Assembly: GCF_000308595.1 (NCBI RefSeq)
Contig: NZ_BAGA01000093.1
Span: forward strand, 1 to 39,099
Length of the DNA stretch: 39,099 nucleotides
From: Nocardia higoensis NBRC 100133
GTDB taxonomy: Bacteria; Actinomycetota; Actinomycetes; Mycobacteriales; Mycobacteriaceae
Reading direction: 5' to 3'
In this document: positions 16,232 to 24,845 of the stretch, one piece after another
How positions within the stretch are numbered: the first letter of the stretch is position 1
Layout of the letters: every line of letters starts with the position of its first letter
Translations under genes and position numbers: made by a program
The notes under the pieces: generated by a model
What the model saw: the letters and a program-made list of their open reading frames with translations, nothing else
What the model was told of the DNA's origin: nothing
The model's database searches: none

Positions 16232-16302
16232 GCCGTGACCCTGCCCGACATCCCGGCGGCCGTCGCACCGTCGCCCGGCCGGCGCGGCCGCGCAGCGCTC
16301 AT
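16228..16302 (-). CDS. 24-residue mini-frame bridging pgsA and patA (uncertain)
   Basis: Its ATG (16302) overlaps the pgsA stop as ATGA, and its TGA overlaps the patA GTG start as GTGA. The product, MSAARPRRPGDGATAAGMSG plus RVTA, is Arg/Ala/Gly-rich and resembles no protein I know. It may serve only to carry ribosomes across the 67-base gap to patA, or be a chance frame. Composition alone does not support a functional peptide. Confidence 0.3.
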   Translation of the reverse strand: MSAARPRRPGDGATAAGMSGRVTA

Positions 16303-16970
16303 CGCGAGTCCCCCGAGGCGGCCTTCGCCGTGGGCGGGATGATCTCGCGCGCGCCGGGCGAATTGCGCACCGCGAGCACACGCTGGAAGACCGTGACGAT
16401 GCTCAGCACCGCCAGTGCCCACATGGCCACGTGCACGGCCCAGGTCAGCCACTCGATGCCCCAGTGCCCGGCGATGCCGGTCAGGCCGGCGCCGACGAGC
16501 ACGAGGACGAGGCGGTCCGGGCGCTCGATCAAGCCGCCGTCGGCGGACAGGCCGCTGGCCTCGGCGCGGGCCTTGGCATAGGAGATGACCTGCGAGGTCA
16601 CCAGCACCACCAGCGTCGCGGCGAACAGCCACCTGTTGTGCTCGTGGTAGACCGCCCACCAGGCCAGGCCGCCGAAGATCGCGCCGTCGGCGATCCGGTC
16701 GCAGGTGGCGTCGAGCACCGCGCCGTACTTCGTGCCGCCGCCGCGCGCCCGTGCCATCGCGCCGTCGAGCATGTCGAACATGACGAACAGCCAGATGAGC
16801 ATGGTGCCCCAGAACAGGTGACCTGTCGGGAACAGCGTCACCGCGGCGGTGATCGAGGCGACGGTGCCGATCAGTGTGACAGCGTCGGGGGTGAGACCGG
16901 TGCCGACGAGCGCCCGGCCGAGCGGTGCGGTCGCCTTGGCGAAGGTCTCACGGCCGAAGAAGCTGAGCAC
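16299..16970 (-). CDS. pgsA: Phosphatidylinositol phosphate synthase (CDP-alcohol phosphatidyltransferase)
   Basis: This 223-residue integral membrane enzyme has the complete CDP-alcohol phosphatidyltransferase signature D-x2-DG-x2-AR-x8-G-x3-D-x3-D, with D66, D69, G83, D87 and D91. It joins CDP-diacylglycerol to inositol 1-phosphate, giving PI-phosphate, the precursor of PI and PIMs. About six hydrophobic helices are visible. The start is GTG at 16970, immediately after the HIT gene's TAG (no gap). Its position before patA and pimA makes this the lipid-making operon. Mycobacterial PgsA1 (Rv2612c, 217 residues) is the close equivalent. Confidence 0.96.
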   Translation of the reverse strand: MLSFFGRETFAKATAPLGRALVGTGLTPDAVTLIGTVASITAAVTLFPTGHLFWGTMLIWLFVMFDMLDGAMARARGGGTKYGAVLDATCDRIADGAIFGGLAWWAVYHEHNRWLFAATLVVLVTSQVISYAKARAEASGLSADGGLIERPDRLVLVLVGAGLTGIAGHWGIEWLTWAVHVAMWALAVLSIVTVFQRVLAVRNSPGAREIIPPTAKAASGDSR

Positions 16971-17591
16971 CTACTCCATTTCCTTCCACGCCTGCGCGAG
17001 TAGGTTCCTGGTCTCGCCCAGCAGTTGCGGCATCATCTTCACCCCGCCGATCACGGTGATGAAATTCGCGTCGCCACCCCAGCGCGGGACGATGTGCTGG
17101 TGCAGGTGGTCGGCCAGCGAGCCGCCCGCCACCCCGCCGAGGTTGAGGCCGACGTTGAAGCCGACCGGCCGCGACACACTCTTCATCACCCGGATCGCCC
17201 GCTGGGTGAACGCCATCAACTCGGCGCTCTCGGCCTCGGTGAGTTCCTCGAGGTCGGCGACCCGGCGATAGGGCACCACCATCAGGTGGCCCGGGTTGTA
17301 CGGGTAGAGGTTGAGCACCGCGTAGACCGTCTCGCCGCGCGCGACGATCAGTCCGTCCTCGTCGGTCATCGTGGGGATGTCGGTGAACGGGTGACCGGTG
17401 CTGCCCCGGCGCGAGGCCGGGGTCTCGGTGATGTAGGACATCCGGTAGGGCGTCCAGATCCGTTGCAGCCGATCGGGTTCGCCCACGCCGATGTCGACGA
17501 TGTCACCGCGCTCGGCGCTGTCGCCGTTGGCGGTGCTGTCGCCACCGGCGGCGGTGTCGCCGCCCGCGGCCGGGCTGTCTTCGAAACTCAT
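16971..17591 (-). CDS. HIT-family Ap4A phosphorylase-like protein
   Basis: This 206-residue protein has a HIT domain with the active-site motif HLHQHIVPRW near residue 165 and the upstream strand NPGHLMVVPYR near residue 100. The orthologue at this place in M. tuberculosis (Rv2613c) has been characterised as a diadenosine tetraphosphate phosphorylase. The first 30 residues are a Gly/Asp/Ala/Ser repeat-like acidic extension before the conserved DRLQRIWTPYRMSYI. The ATG at 17591 directly follows the thrS TAG (17594-17592), so the two are translated together. A link to ThrRS makes sense because aminoacyl-tRNA synthetases are a source of Ap4A, which is an inference. Confidence 0.95.
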   Translation of the reverse strand: MSFEDSPAAGGDTAAGGDSTANGDSAERGDIVDIGVGEPDRLQRIWTPYRMSYITETPASRRGSTGHPFTDIPTMTDEDGLIVARGETVYAVLNLYPYNPGHLMVVPYRRVADLEELTEAESAELMAFTQRAIRVMKSVSRPVGFNVGLNLGGVAGGSLADHLHQHIVPRWGGDANFITVIGGVKMMPQLLGETRNLLAQAWKEME

Positions 17592-19652
17592 CTAGCTCTC
17601 CCCCGCCGACACGATCGCGAAACCCTCCGCCGTCGGAGAGGCGTTCTCGCGGTTGGCGATCCACGCCACCACGGTGGCCACGGCATCGGCGACCGGAACA
17701 CCGTTGACCTGAGTGCCGTCGCGGAAGCGGAAGCTCACCGCACCCGCTTCGACATCGCGCGCGCCTGCCAGCAGCATGAACGGGACCTTCTGCGCGGTGT
17801 TGTTGAAGATCTTCTTCTGCATCCGGTCGTCGCTGCGATCCACCTGCGCGCGCACGCCCTGATCGGTCAGCGCCTCGATCACCTGGTCCAGGTGCTCGGC
17901 GAAGGTCTCCGCGACCGGGATGCCCACCACCTGCACCGGCGAGAGCCAGGCCGGGAAGGCGCCCGCGTAGTGCTCGGTGAGCACGCCGAAGAACCGCTCG
18001 ATCGAGCCGAACAGCGCGCGGTGGATCATCACCGGCCGCTGCTTGGTGCCGTCGGAAGCGGTGTACTCCAGGTCGAACCGCTCGGGCAGGTTGAAATCGA
18101 GCTGGATGGTCGACATCTGCCAGGTGCGACCGAGCGCATCCTTGGCCTGCACGGAGATCTTCGGGCCGTAGAAGGCGGCGCCGCCCGGATCGGGCACCAG
18201 CTCGAGACCGGAGGCGTGCGCGACCTTGGACAGGGTCTCGGTGGCCTCCTCCCAGATCTCGTCGGAGCCGACGAACTTCTTCGGGTCCTTGGTGGACAGC
18301 TCCAGGTAGAAATCGTCGAGGCCGTAGTCGGCGAGCAGACCGAGCACGAACTGCAGCGTGTTCGTCAGCTCCTGGTGCATCTGCTCCTTGGTGCAGTAGA
18401 TGTGCGCGTCGTCCTGGGTCATGCCGCGCACCCGGGTCAGGCCGTGCACCACACCGGACTTCTCGTACCGGTACACCGAGCCGAACTCGAACATCCGCAG
18501 CGGCAGCTCGCGGTAGGAGCGTCCGCGCGAACGGAAGATCAGGTTGTGCATCGGGCAGTTCATCGGCTTGACGTAGTAGTCCTGGCCGGGCTTGCGCACG
18601 GTGCCGTCGTCGTTGTACTCGGCGTCCAGGTGCATGGCCGGGAACATGCCGTCGCGGTACCAGTCCAGGTGGCCGGAGACCTCGAACAGATGGCCCTTGG
18701 TGATGTGCGGGGTGTTGACGAACTCGTAGCCCGCCGCGACGTGCCGCCTGCGCGAGTACTCCTCGAGCTCCTTGCGGATGATGCCGCCCTTGGGGTGGAA
18801 CACCGGCAGGCCCGAGCCGAGCTCGTCGGGGAAGCTGAACAGGTCCAGCTCCAGGCCGAGCTTGCGGTGGTCGCGGCGCTCGGCCTCGGCCAGCACGTGC
18901 AGGTGCTCCTCGAGCGCCTCCGGCGACTCCCAGGCGGTGCCGTAGACCCGCTGCAGGTCCTCGCGGTTCTGGTCACCGCGCCAGTAGGCCGCCGAGCTGC
19001 GGGTCAGCTTGAAAGCGGGGATGAACTTGGTGGTGGGGATGTGCGGGCCGCGGCACAGATCGCCCCAGACCTTCTCGCCCGTGCGCGGGTCGAGGTTGTC
19101 GTAGATGGTCAGCTCTTTGCCGCCGACCTCCATGACCTCGGGGTCGTCGATGCCGGACTTGTCGCTGATCAGCTCCAGCTTGAACGGCTCGCTCGCCAGT
19201 TCGGTCCTGGCCTCGTCGATCTCGACCACCCGGCGCGAGAACCGCTGCGCGCCCTTGATGATCTTCTTCATCCGGGATTCCAGCTTGACCAGATCCTCCG
19301 GGGTGAAGGGCCGCTCGACCTGGAAGTCGTAGTAGAAGCCGTCCTTGATCGGCGGGCCGATGCCCAGCTTGGCCTCGGGGAACTCCTGCTGGACCGCTTG
19401 GGCGAGCACGTGCGCGGCCGAGTGACGGATCACGCTGCGCCCGGCCTCCGTGGACGCGGCCACGGCCTCGACCTCGGTGTCGACCTCCGGGGCCCAGGAC
19501 AGGTCCTTGAGGGCTCCCTCGGCGTCGCGGACCACCACCACGGTGTCCGGACCTTTCGTCGGCAGGCCCGCTTCCCGCACCGCGGCGCCCGCCGTAGTCC
19601 CGGCCGGCACCCGGACGAGGGTGGACGGGCTGAGCGGGGCTGAGGTCGTCAC
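17592..19652 (-). CDS. thrS: Threonyl-tRNA synthetase
   Basis: This 686-residue class II synthetase charges tRNA-Thr. The order is a TGS domain (about residues 10-65), the editing domain with HSAAH (H-x3-H) and the DLCRGPHIPTT site, then the catalytic core. Motif 2 lies in RMFEFGSVYRYE, the zinc ligand region in MNCPMHNL, and motif 3 in HRALFGSIERFFG. The anticodon-binding domain follows to the C-terminus. I chose GTG at 19652 because AAGGAG sits 9 bases upstream; an ATG at 19703 would add 17 residues without such a site. The gap upstream (19653-19917) shows no obvious T-box or other leader structure by eye. Confidence 0.98.
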   Translation of the reverse strand: MTTSAPLSPSTLVRVPAGTTAGAAVREAGLPTKGPDTVVVVRDAEGALKDLSWAPEVDTEVEAVAASTEAGRSVIRHSAAHVLAQAVQQEFPEAKLGIGPPIKDGFYYDFQVERPFTPEDLVKLESRMKKIIKGAQRFSRRVVEIDEARTELASEPFKLELISDKSGIDDPEVMEVGGKELTIYDNLDPRTGEKVWGDLCRGPHIPTTKFIPAFKLTRSSAAYWRGDQNREDLQRVYGTAWESPEALEEHLHVLAEAERRDHRKLGLELDLFSFPDELGSGLPVFHPKGGIIRKELEEYSRRRHVAAGYEFVNTPHITKGHLFEVSGHLDWYRDGMFPAMHLDAEYNDDGTVRKPGQDYYVKPMNCPMHNLIFRSRGRSYRELPLRMFEFGSVYRYEKSGVVHGLTRVRGMTQDDAHIYCTKEQMHQELTNTLQFVLGLLADYGLDDFYLELSTKDPKKFVGSDEIWEEATETLSKVAHASGLELVPDPGGAAFYGPKISVQAKDALGRTWQMSTIQLDFNLPERFDLEYTASDGTKQRPVMIHRALFGSIERFFGVLTEHYAGAFPAWLSPVQVVGIPVAETFAEHLDQVIEALTDQGVRAQVDRSDDRMQKKIFNNTAQKVPFMLLAGARDVEAGAVSFRFRDGTQVNGVPVADAVATVVAWIANRENASPTAEGFAIVSAGES

Positions 19653-19917
19653 GACGGCGCTCTCCTTGGCATCTTCAGGGGCGGGCGGGTTCCCGCGCGG
19701 CATCGCCGGCGGCGTATGCGCTCCGGCGCGACCATGCTATCGGCACCCACGCGCCCGCGTGTCGATGGACCGGCGCTCGCGGGCGAATTCGGGGCGACGC
19801 TGACGCGGCGCCACCGCAATGCCCGCGCTCCGGGTGGGGCGAGCACAGGTGGCAGCCCGAACGTGCGCGCTCGCGACAGCGGCGGACGCCGCCGCGACCG
19901 GGCGGAAACGACAGGGG

Positions 19918-20556
19918 TCAGCGCCCGGCGGCGTAGCTCGCCAGGAGGGCGGCGCGCTCGTCCGAGGAACGTTTGGGGCAGCTGGTGCACATGGCGGCGC
20001 CGGGCACCTCGAAGACCAGGCAGCAGGAGATCCGGCGGACGAACGTGCGCCCGCCGGCCTCGACGAAGCGCGGCCGGGGCAGCTTGCCGCCGACCTGTTC
20101 GGCCAGTCCGGTCGCGACCTGCGGAGCGCCCACGTCGATCGCCCGGTTGCCGATCGCGTCGGCGACGACCGCCCACAGCGCGGGCATGCCCGCGCCCGAT
20201 ACCTGCGCCACCACCGGGATCACCCGGGTGAGGGTCTCGCGCAGCGACAGCGCGGCGACCAGGTCGGCGTCCCCGCCCACCGACATCCGGACGTCCCGTT
20301 CCGGGTGCGCGAGCATCCGCTCGACCCCGCCGTCGGGACGCATCTCGCAGTCCAGCGCCTCGAGCCCGGCCGGTGGTGCCGGACGGCCCGCCGCACGCGC
20401 CGCGACGATCTGCTCGACGAGCGCGGAGGCGACCATGCACCACCAGAGCGTGCCCGCGACGCGGGGTGCGGCGGTGCCCCAGGAGGCGCCCATCTCCGCG
20501 ATCCGGTCCCGCACCCAGGCGGGGCGGGTCAGCGCGATCGCGGGCGCGGTGCTCAT
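19918..20556 (-). CDS. FhuF-like (2Fe-2S) protein
   Basis: This 212-residue protein ends in the FhuF signature CC-x10-C-x2-C (C178, C179, C190, C193), which holds a 2Fe-2S cluster in ferric-siderophore reductases. The rest is helical and poorly conserved. FhuF-type proteins reduce iron in hydroxamate siderophores in the cytoplasm. ATG at 20556 overlaps the PGPGW gene stop (ATGA); an ATG at 20580 in the same frame would add eight residues. It is the last of a three-gene run. No siderophore transport genes are nearby, so the partner is unknown. Confidence 0.85.
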   Translation of the reverse strand: MSTAPAIALTRPAWVRDRIAEMGASWGTAAPRVAGTLWWCMVASALVEQIVAARAAGRPAPPAGLEALDCEMRPDGGVERMLAHPERDVRMSVGGDADLVAALSLRETLTRVIPVVAQVSGAGMPALWAVVADAIGNRAIDVGAPQVATGLAEQVGGKLPRPRFVEAGGRTFVRRISCCLVFEVPGAAMCTSCPKRSSDERAALLASYAAGR

Positions 20557-21113
20557 CGCTGTAGCGGACTGCGTAACCATTCCCAATCGACTCCGATCCA
20601 GCCGGCGAACCATCCGAACGTGTTGAGAACCCATAGCGTGGCCACGACCACCGCGGCCGTGAGGACCGCACCGAGCACCCGGATGCCGAGGCCGCGCGCG
20701 GAGTACCACGCCATCACCTTCCGGTACCGGACTCGCACCCAGCCCAGTACGCGATGCGCCCAGGCGAATTCACTGGCGAGAATGCCCAGGCCGGCGAAAA
20801 CCATCGCCCAGCCCGGTCCGGGATACGGAATCGCGAGAATGCCGATGGCGAGGACGACCGTGCCGACGACGCCGATTCCGATCCGGTAGGCGAGGTTCAG
20901 GGTAGGCCGGGCGGCCACCCGAGCGCGGAAGGCGCGCAGGCGATGTCGCAGCGCCGTCGAGGTTCTCCTCCGCCACGTGGCGGGTCGGTCACGCACGGCG
21001 GTGGCGCCGCCGCGGCCGTCCGTGCCGTCCGCGGATGCGGACGACCGGTCCGGCGCTTCGGACGTGGTGGTCGGCGGGTTCGATCCGCCTGTCGAATCCA
21101 GCTCGCTGCTCAC
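20553..21113 (-). CDS. TIGR02611-type PGPGW membrane protein
   Basis: This 186-residue protein has a 50-residue polar, Ser/Thr/Asp-rich N-terminus, then basic residues, then two hydrophobic pairs. The signature PYPGPGWAMVFAGLGILASE lies between the first two helices (near residues 95-115), and a further helix lies at about 145-165. This pattern defines the actinobacterial TIGR02611/PGPGW family, whose function is unknown to me. The start is GTG at 21113 with AAGG only just upstream. It begins 17 bases after the SulP fusion gene and overlaps the FhuF-like gene. Confidence 0.88.
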   Translation of the reverse strand: MSSELDSTGGSNPPTTTSEAPDRSSASADGTDGRGGATAVRDRPATWRRRTSTALRHRLRAFRARVAARPTLNLAYRIGIGVVGTVVLAIGILAIPYPGPGWAMVFAGLGILASEFAWAHRVLGWVRVRYRKVMAWYSARGLGIRVLGAVLTAAVVVATLWVLNTFGWFAGWIGVDWEWLRSPLQR

Positions 21114-21130
21114 CTTGCCAGCCTAGAGAT

Positions 21131-23431
21131 TCACACCAACTCCGGCAGGCCCGCGCCGCGCTCGCCCGCCGGGCCCGCGTGATCCGGGCCGAGCAGCCGC
21201 GCGCCTGCGCCCGGCACCGGAGACGCACCGGCCTCACCGATCGGGGCGATGCCCTCGGCGGTCACTTCGAGGACCCGCGCGGTGGCGATGTCGAAGAACA
21301 GTCCCGAGACGGTGACGCCGCGTTCGGCGGCCGCCCGCCGCACCGCCGGATGCCGGTGCAGCGTCTCCACCTGCACCGCCACGTTCACCATGCTCAGCTG
21401 GTCGATCTCGCCGAAGCCCGCGGCGCGCGCGGCCGCGGCGACCGGGTGCCCGGCCAGGAAGCGCCGCAGGCTGGGCTGGGCGTGCACCAGCCACGGCGCG
21501 ATGCCCGGGTCGGTGTCGCCGCCGGAGTGCAGGGCCGTCATCGCCCCACAGCTGGAATGCCCGCACACCACCACGCAGCGCACGCTCAGTTCCTCGAGGG
21601 CGAAGACCAGCGCCGCGTCCACCGAGGCGTCCCCGCACGCGGGCACCAGGTTGCCGACATTGCGGACGGTGAACAGGTCGCCCGGTCCGCTGTTGGTGAT
21701 CACATTGGGCACGATCCTGGAATCGGAGCAGGTGAGGAAGAACGAGTCCGGATCCTGCCGGTGCACGAGGTCGTCCAGATGCGGGCGGACCATGTGGGCG
21801 TGACTGCGGTGGTATGCCGCGACGCCCGCGGTCACCGGATCGTGATGCGGCGCCTCCGCTCGCCGCCACGGCCCGAGCACCTCGTCCCACACCGACCTGC
21901 CGAAGCCGCGGGCGGGCGGGCCGGTCACGGCGTCGGACATCCGCACGCTGCCGATCTCCACGAATTCCACACTGCCGCCGCTGTCCTCCTGCCTGCGCAC
22001 CCAGTCCTGCAGTGCCTCGACCGCGGCGTGGTCGAGGAAATCGACGGTCAGCTCGACGGTCACGTCGGCGTCGGCGGGCACCTTCGCCAGTTCCCCGAAC
22101 AGCCTGGGCAGGGCCAGGAACGTGCAGGAGCCGTCCACGCGCACTCGCCAGCGCTGTGACTGCGGGATCGGCTCGGCCACGATGGCGACCCGCACCACCC
22201 GCCACAGCAGCAGCGCGAAGGCCAGCAGCAGGCCGAGGATCACGCCTTCGAGCAGGTTCAGCAGCACCACGCCGCCGATGGTCACCAGGTAGACGAGCAG
22301 GTCGCCGGTGCGGCGGGCGAGCTTGATGTGGGAGATCTTGACCAGCTGGATCCCGATGACGACGAGCAGTCCGGCCAGCGCCGCGGTCGGGATCTGCTCC
22401 ACCACCGACACCAGCGCCACCGAGAACACCAGCAGCCACACCCCGTGCAGCACCGCCGAGGCCCGGCTGCGCGCGCCCGCCTGCGCATTGGTCGCACTGC
22501 GCACGATCACCCCGGTCACCGGGAGGCCGCCGAGCAGACCGGAGAGCACATTCGCCGATCCCTGCCCGATCAGTTCGCGATCGAAATTCGTGCGCGGGCC
22601 GATGTGCATCCGATCCACCGCGACCGCCGAGAGCAGGCTCTCCACGCTGGCGATCAGCGCGATCGTCAGCACCATGAGCGCCACCGCGCCCCAGCCGCCG
22701 GAGGGGATGCCGGGCAGGGCGATGGCGTCGAACAACGAGCTGCTCAACACGATTCGCTCCACCTGCACCGGCGCGAGCAGTGACACCACCGTCGCCGCGA
22801 CGACCGCGACCAGCGGTCCCGGCACCGCCCGCACCCGGGCGGGCAGGTACCGCCAGCCCAGCATCACCGCGACGACCAGGCCGCCGACCAGGGCCGCGCC
22901 GACGTTCATCGACAGCACCTGCCCCGGCAGCGCGGTCAGGTTGCCCCACGCGGAGCTGCGCGAATCACCGCCGAGGAGCACATGGACCTGCTGCAGCGCG
23001 ATCGTCACGCCGATGCCCGCCAGCATGGCGTGCACCACCACCGGCGCCACCGCCAGTGCGGCGCGGGCGACCCGGCTCAGCCCGAACAGGATCTGCAGCA
23101 CGCCCGCCGCGACCACAATGAAACAGGTTGTGCGCCAGCCGAACTGGGCGATGGACTCGGCCACCACGACGGTCAGCCCGGCCGCCGGGCCGCTCACCTG
23201 CAGGACCGAACCGCCGAGGCAGCCGACCACCATGCCGCCCACCACCGCGGCGATGAGTCCCGCCGCGACCGGCGCGCCGGAGGCCATCGCGATGCCGAGC
23301 GACAGCGGCAGGGCGACCAGGAATACCACAATCGAGGCCGGAAGATCGTGCCGCAGAACGGATTTCCAATATCCGCTGCGATACTCCGGGCCGGGGGCAG
23401 TGGGGGGTGCGTGCTCGCTGGCGACAGACAT
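21131..23431 (-). CDS. SulP transporter fused to STAS and beta-carbonic anhydrase domains
   Basis: This 766-residue protein has three parts. Residues about 20-430 form a SulP anion transporter with about 12 helices, including the SLPLSLGIAMASG-like opening and LLGGLPVTGVIVRS. Residues about 445-540 are a STAS domain. Residues about 550-730 are a beta-carbonic anhydrase with zinc ligands C568, H625 and C628 and the D570/R572 dyad (CSDSR and CGHSSC). All catalytic residues are kept. M. tuberculosis Rv3273 (764 residues) has the same layout. The likely role is bicarbonate or sulfate uptake coupled to CO2/bicarbonate conversion at the cell membrane. ATG at 23431 has GAAGGAG 7 bases upstream. It heads the run with the PGPGW and FhuF-like genes. 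Confidence 0.94.
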   Translation of the reverse strand: MSVASEHAPPTAPGPEYRSGYWKSVLRHDLPASIVVFLVALPLSLGIAMASGAPVAAGLIAAVVGGMVVGCLGGSVLQVSGPAAGLTVVVAESIAQFGWRTTCFIVVAAGVLQILFGLSRVARAALAVAPVVVHAMLAGIGVTIALQQVHVLLGGDSRSSAWGNLTALPGQVLSMNVGAALVGGLVVAVMLGWRYLPARVRAVPGPLVAVVAATVVSLLAPVQVERIVLSSSLFDAIALPGIPSGGWGAVALMVLTIALIASVESLLSAVAVDRMHIGPRTNFDRELIGQGSANVLSGLLGGLPVTGVIVRSATNAQAGARSRASAVLHGVWLLVFSVALVSVVEQIPTAALAGLLVVIGIQLVKISHIKLARRTGDLLVYLVTIGGVVLLNLLEGVILGLLLAFALLLWRVVRVAIVAEPIPQSQRWRVRVDGSCTFLALPRLFGELAKVPADADVTVELTVDFLDHAAVEALQDWVRRQEDSGGSVEFVEIGSVRMSDAVTGPPARGFGRSVWDEVLGPWRRAEAPHHDPVTAGVAAYHRSHAHMVRPHLDDLVHRQDPDSFFLTCSDSRIVPNVITNSGPGDLFTVRNVGNLVPACGDASVDAALVFALEELSVRCVVVCGHSSCGAMTALHSGGDTDPGIAPWLVHAQPSLRRFLAGHPVAAAARAAGFGEIDQLSMVNVAVQVETLHRHPAVRRAAAERGVTVSGLFFDIATARVLEVTAEGIAPIGEAGASPVPGAGARLLGPDHAGPAGERGAGLPELV

Positions 23432-24078
23432 GGGTCAGCTCCTTCGCCGCCCCGTTCCCGGACCGACCCGGAAGACGCGGCGGCAGACGATTCGATGTGT
23501 CCTACAGGGCATTTCGGCGCGAAACCATGGTCCCGCGGTTCGGTGGTCTCCGGCGCGACGGCCGGAGAGGGCGCGCGGCGAGCTAGGGCAGCGCCTCGGG
23601 AAAACTCGAACGCGCCGCGTCCCGCCGACGCGAGATCGTCGATCCGCCAGTGGAATTCACGACATCGGACGACATCGGTGTCTGGCAGGGCTCGGGAAAC
23701 ATATTTCTCCTTCGCCATCGACGGACCTCGCGGTCCGGATGGTTCATCGGTGGAACATGTGCGGGCGGGACAACCGGGCGACAGGCGGGGCGCACAGCAT
23801 CCCGGCGCGGGGCACTCGAGCGTTGTGCGACCCGAAGACAGCCGGGCCGGGATCAATAGTAAAGACATACCAAAGACTTCGGAAAGCCCGAGACGGCCGC
23901 GATCACCAATCGCTACAAGAATGAGACACGCATCACAGACGCGCGACAGCGTGGCCAACGGAACGAGATCGGTGCGGCAGCCGCGACGGTCACCGGACCG
24001 ATCATGGACAGCGCCCGGATCGGCAGCAGCGCAGCCAGGGCGCCGGCTGCCGGCTGCACGCCGTTTCAGGCGCGGAGA
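23432..24078. other. 647-base intergenic region upstream of the SulP fusion gene
   Basis: This stretch separates the SulP operon from the GerW-like gene, both on the minus strand. It holds one possible 39-codon frame (listed separately) and an unusually AT-rich patch near 23850-23890 for this genome. On the minus strand that patch contains TACTAT, which could be a -10 box, but no matching -35 is clear. No RNA gene or repeat was seen. Confidence 0.4.
23583..23702 (-). CDS. Possible 39-residue small protein upstream of the SulP fusion
   Basis: A short frame starts at ATG 23702 and stops at TAG 23583. GAAGGAG is placed about 5 bases before the ATG, a good ribosome site. The product begins MFPEPCQTPMSSDVVNSTGG and is polar, ending in a basic then FPEALP tail. 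It matches no family I know. It lies 151 bases upstream of the SulP gene on the same strand. Overlapping longer frames in other phases look like noise. Confidence 0.3.
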   Translation of the reverse strand: MFPEPCQTPMSSDVVNSTGGSTISRRRDAARSSFPEALP

Positions 24079-24414
24079 TCAGCGCACGCGGGCGGAGGCG
24101 ATACGCCCGGCGACGACCAGCGCGGCCAGCGCGACCGCTCCGGCCACGGTAACCACCCGGTTGACATCGACCGCGGGCTGCCATCGCACCCGGCCGTCAC
24201 GGATGACATAGGCCCCGACCGGTTTCGCACCCACACCGAAGCCGCCACCGGTTCCTTCCTGCCCCTTCCGGTCGATCCCACTGCCGCCGCCGCCACGGCC
24301 GCTGATCGCGGCGACGCCGATGATCGTGGTGCCGTCGCGTTCGATCGGCTCGGCGTATACCCGCTTCACCGTCATCGCGTCACGGGCCGCGGCGAGCATC
24401 TCGTCGACCTTCAT
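24079..24414 (-). CDS. GerW/YtfJ-like protein with C-terminal membrane segment
   Basis: This 111-residue protein resembles the GerW (YtfJ) family. It opens MKVDEMLAAARDAMTVKRVY, has the Gly-rich strand-loop region SGRGGGGSGI around residue 40, then VGAKPVGAYVIRDGRVRWQP, and ends with one hydrophobic helix (about residues 88-105) and a basic tail. In Bacillus the family affects spore germination; in non-sporing actinobacteria the role is unknown. GGAGG stands 4 bases before the ATG at 24414; longer frames upstream lack this. It is divergent from the DUF2267 gene, with a 431-base gap between them. Confidence 0.85.
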   Translation of the reverse strand: MKVDEMLAAARDAMTVKRVYAEPIERDGTTIIGVAAISGRGGGGSGIDRKGQEGTGGGFGVGAKPVGAYVIRDGRVRWQPAVDVNRVVTVAGAVALAALVVAGRIASARVR

Positions 24415-24845
24415 CGTGCCTCCCTGATACTCGTCCCTCGATCGCACCGGACCGGTCGTGCCCGGATTCGTCACGGCCTTCGCCGGCGCTCGGCCACCTT
24501 GCGGATAAGCCTCAGAATACGGTGCCGTCACGCCGTCCCTGCGCTGTGCGCCGTGTGGGTCCGGCGGACTCCAGCCGGCAGAGCACCGGACCGACGCCGC
24601 TCGGCGACACGGCCGATCGGCCCGGGCGCTGAGGACCAACGGCCGCAGAGCCCCCCGTACCGAGCCTCTACCGTAGGACTATCCGCATCCCTCGATCAGG
24701 GGCGTCGAAATGACCGACGAGCGTCGATACCTGGGTCGACCCGGTCAACTGAACAACGCTCGAGCGGGTCATCCCCCGAGCGGTGAACGAGATCGAGCAC
24801 CGCGGAAACAATCACCCCGCTGCAATCACCGCGAAGGAGCTCACC
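24415..24845. other. Divergent promoter region between the GerW-like and DUF2267 genes
   Basis: No gene is supported. It must hold promoters for both neighbours. A 10-base palindrome, GGGTCGACCC, lies at 24733-24742, and AGGACTATCCGCATCCC near 24678 has one half of a DosR-like site but not the other. GAAGGAG at about 24832-24838 is the ribosome site of the DUF2267 gene. Confidence 0.4.

Noticed and set aside
17025..19643. 872-codon open frame on the plus strand
   Set aside because: It is the shadow of thrS and the HIT gene; the minus strand carries all ThrRS motifs.
19653..19917. Possible T-box leader upstream of thrS
   Set aside because: No T-box sequence (AGGGTGGNACCGCG-like) or specifier stem could be seen on the minus strand.
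24675..24700. AGGACTATCCGCATCCC as a DosR box
   Set aside because: Only the left half matches and the spacing to the right half is wrong.
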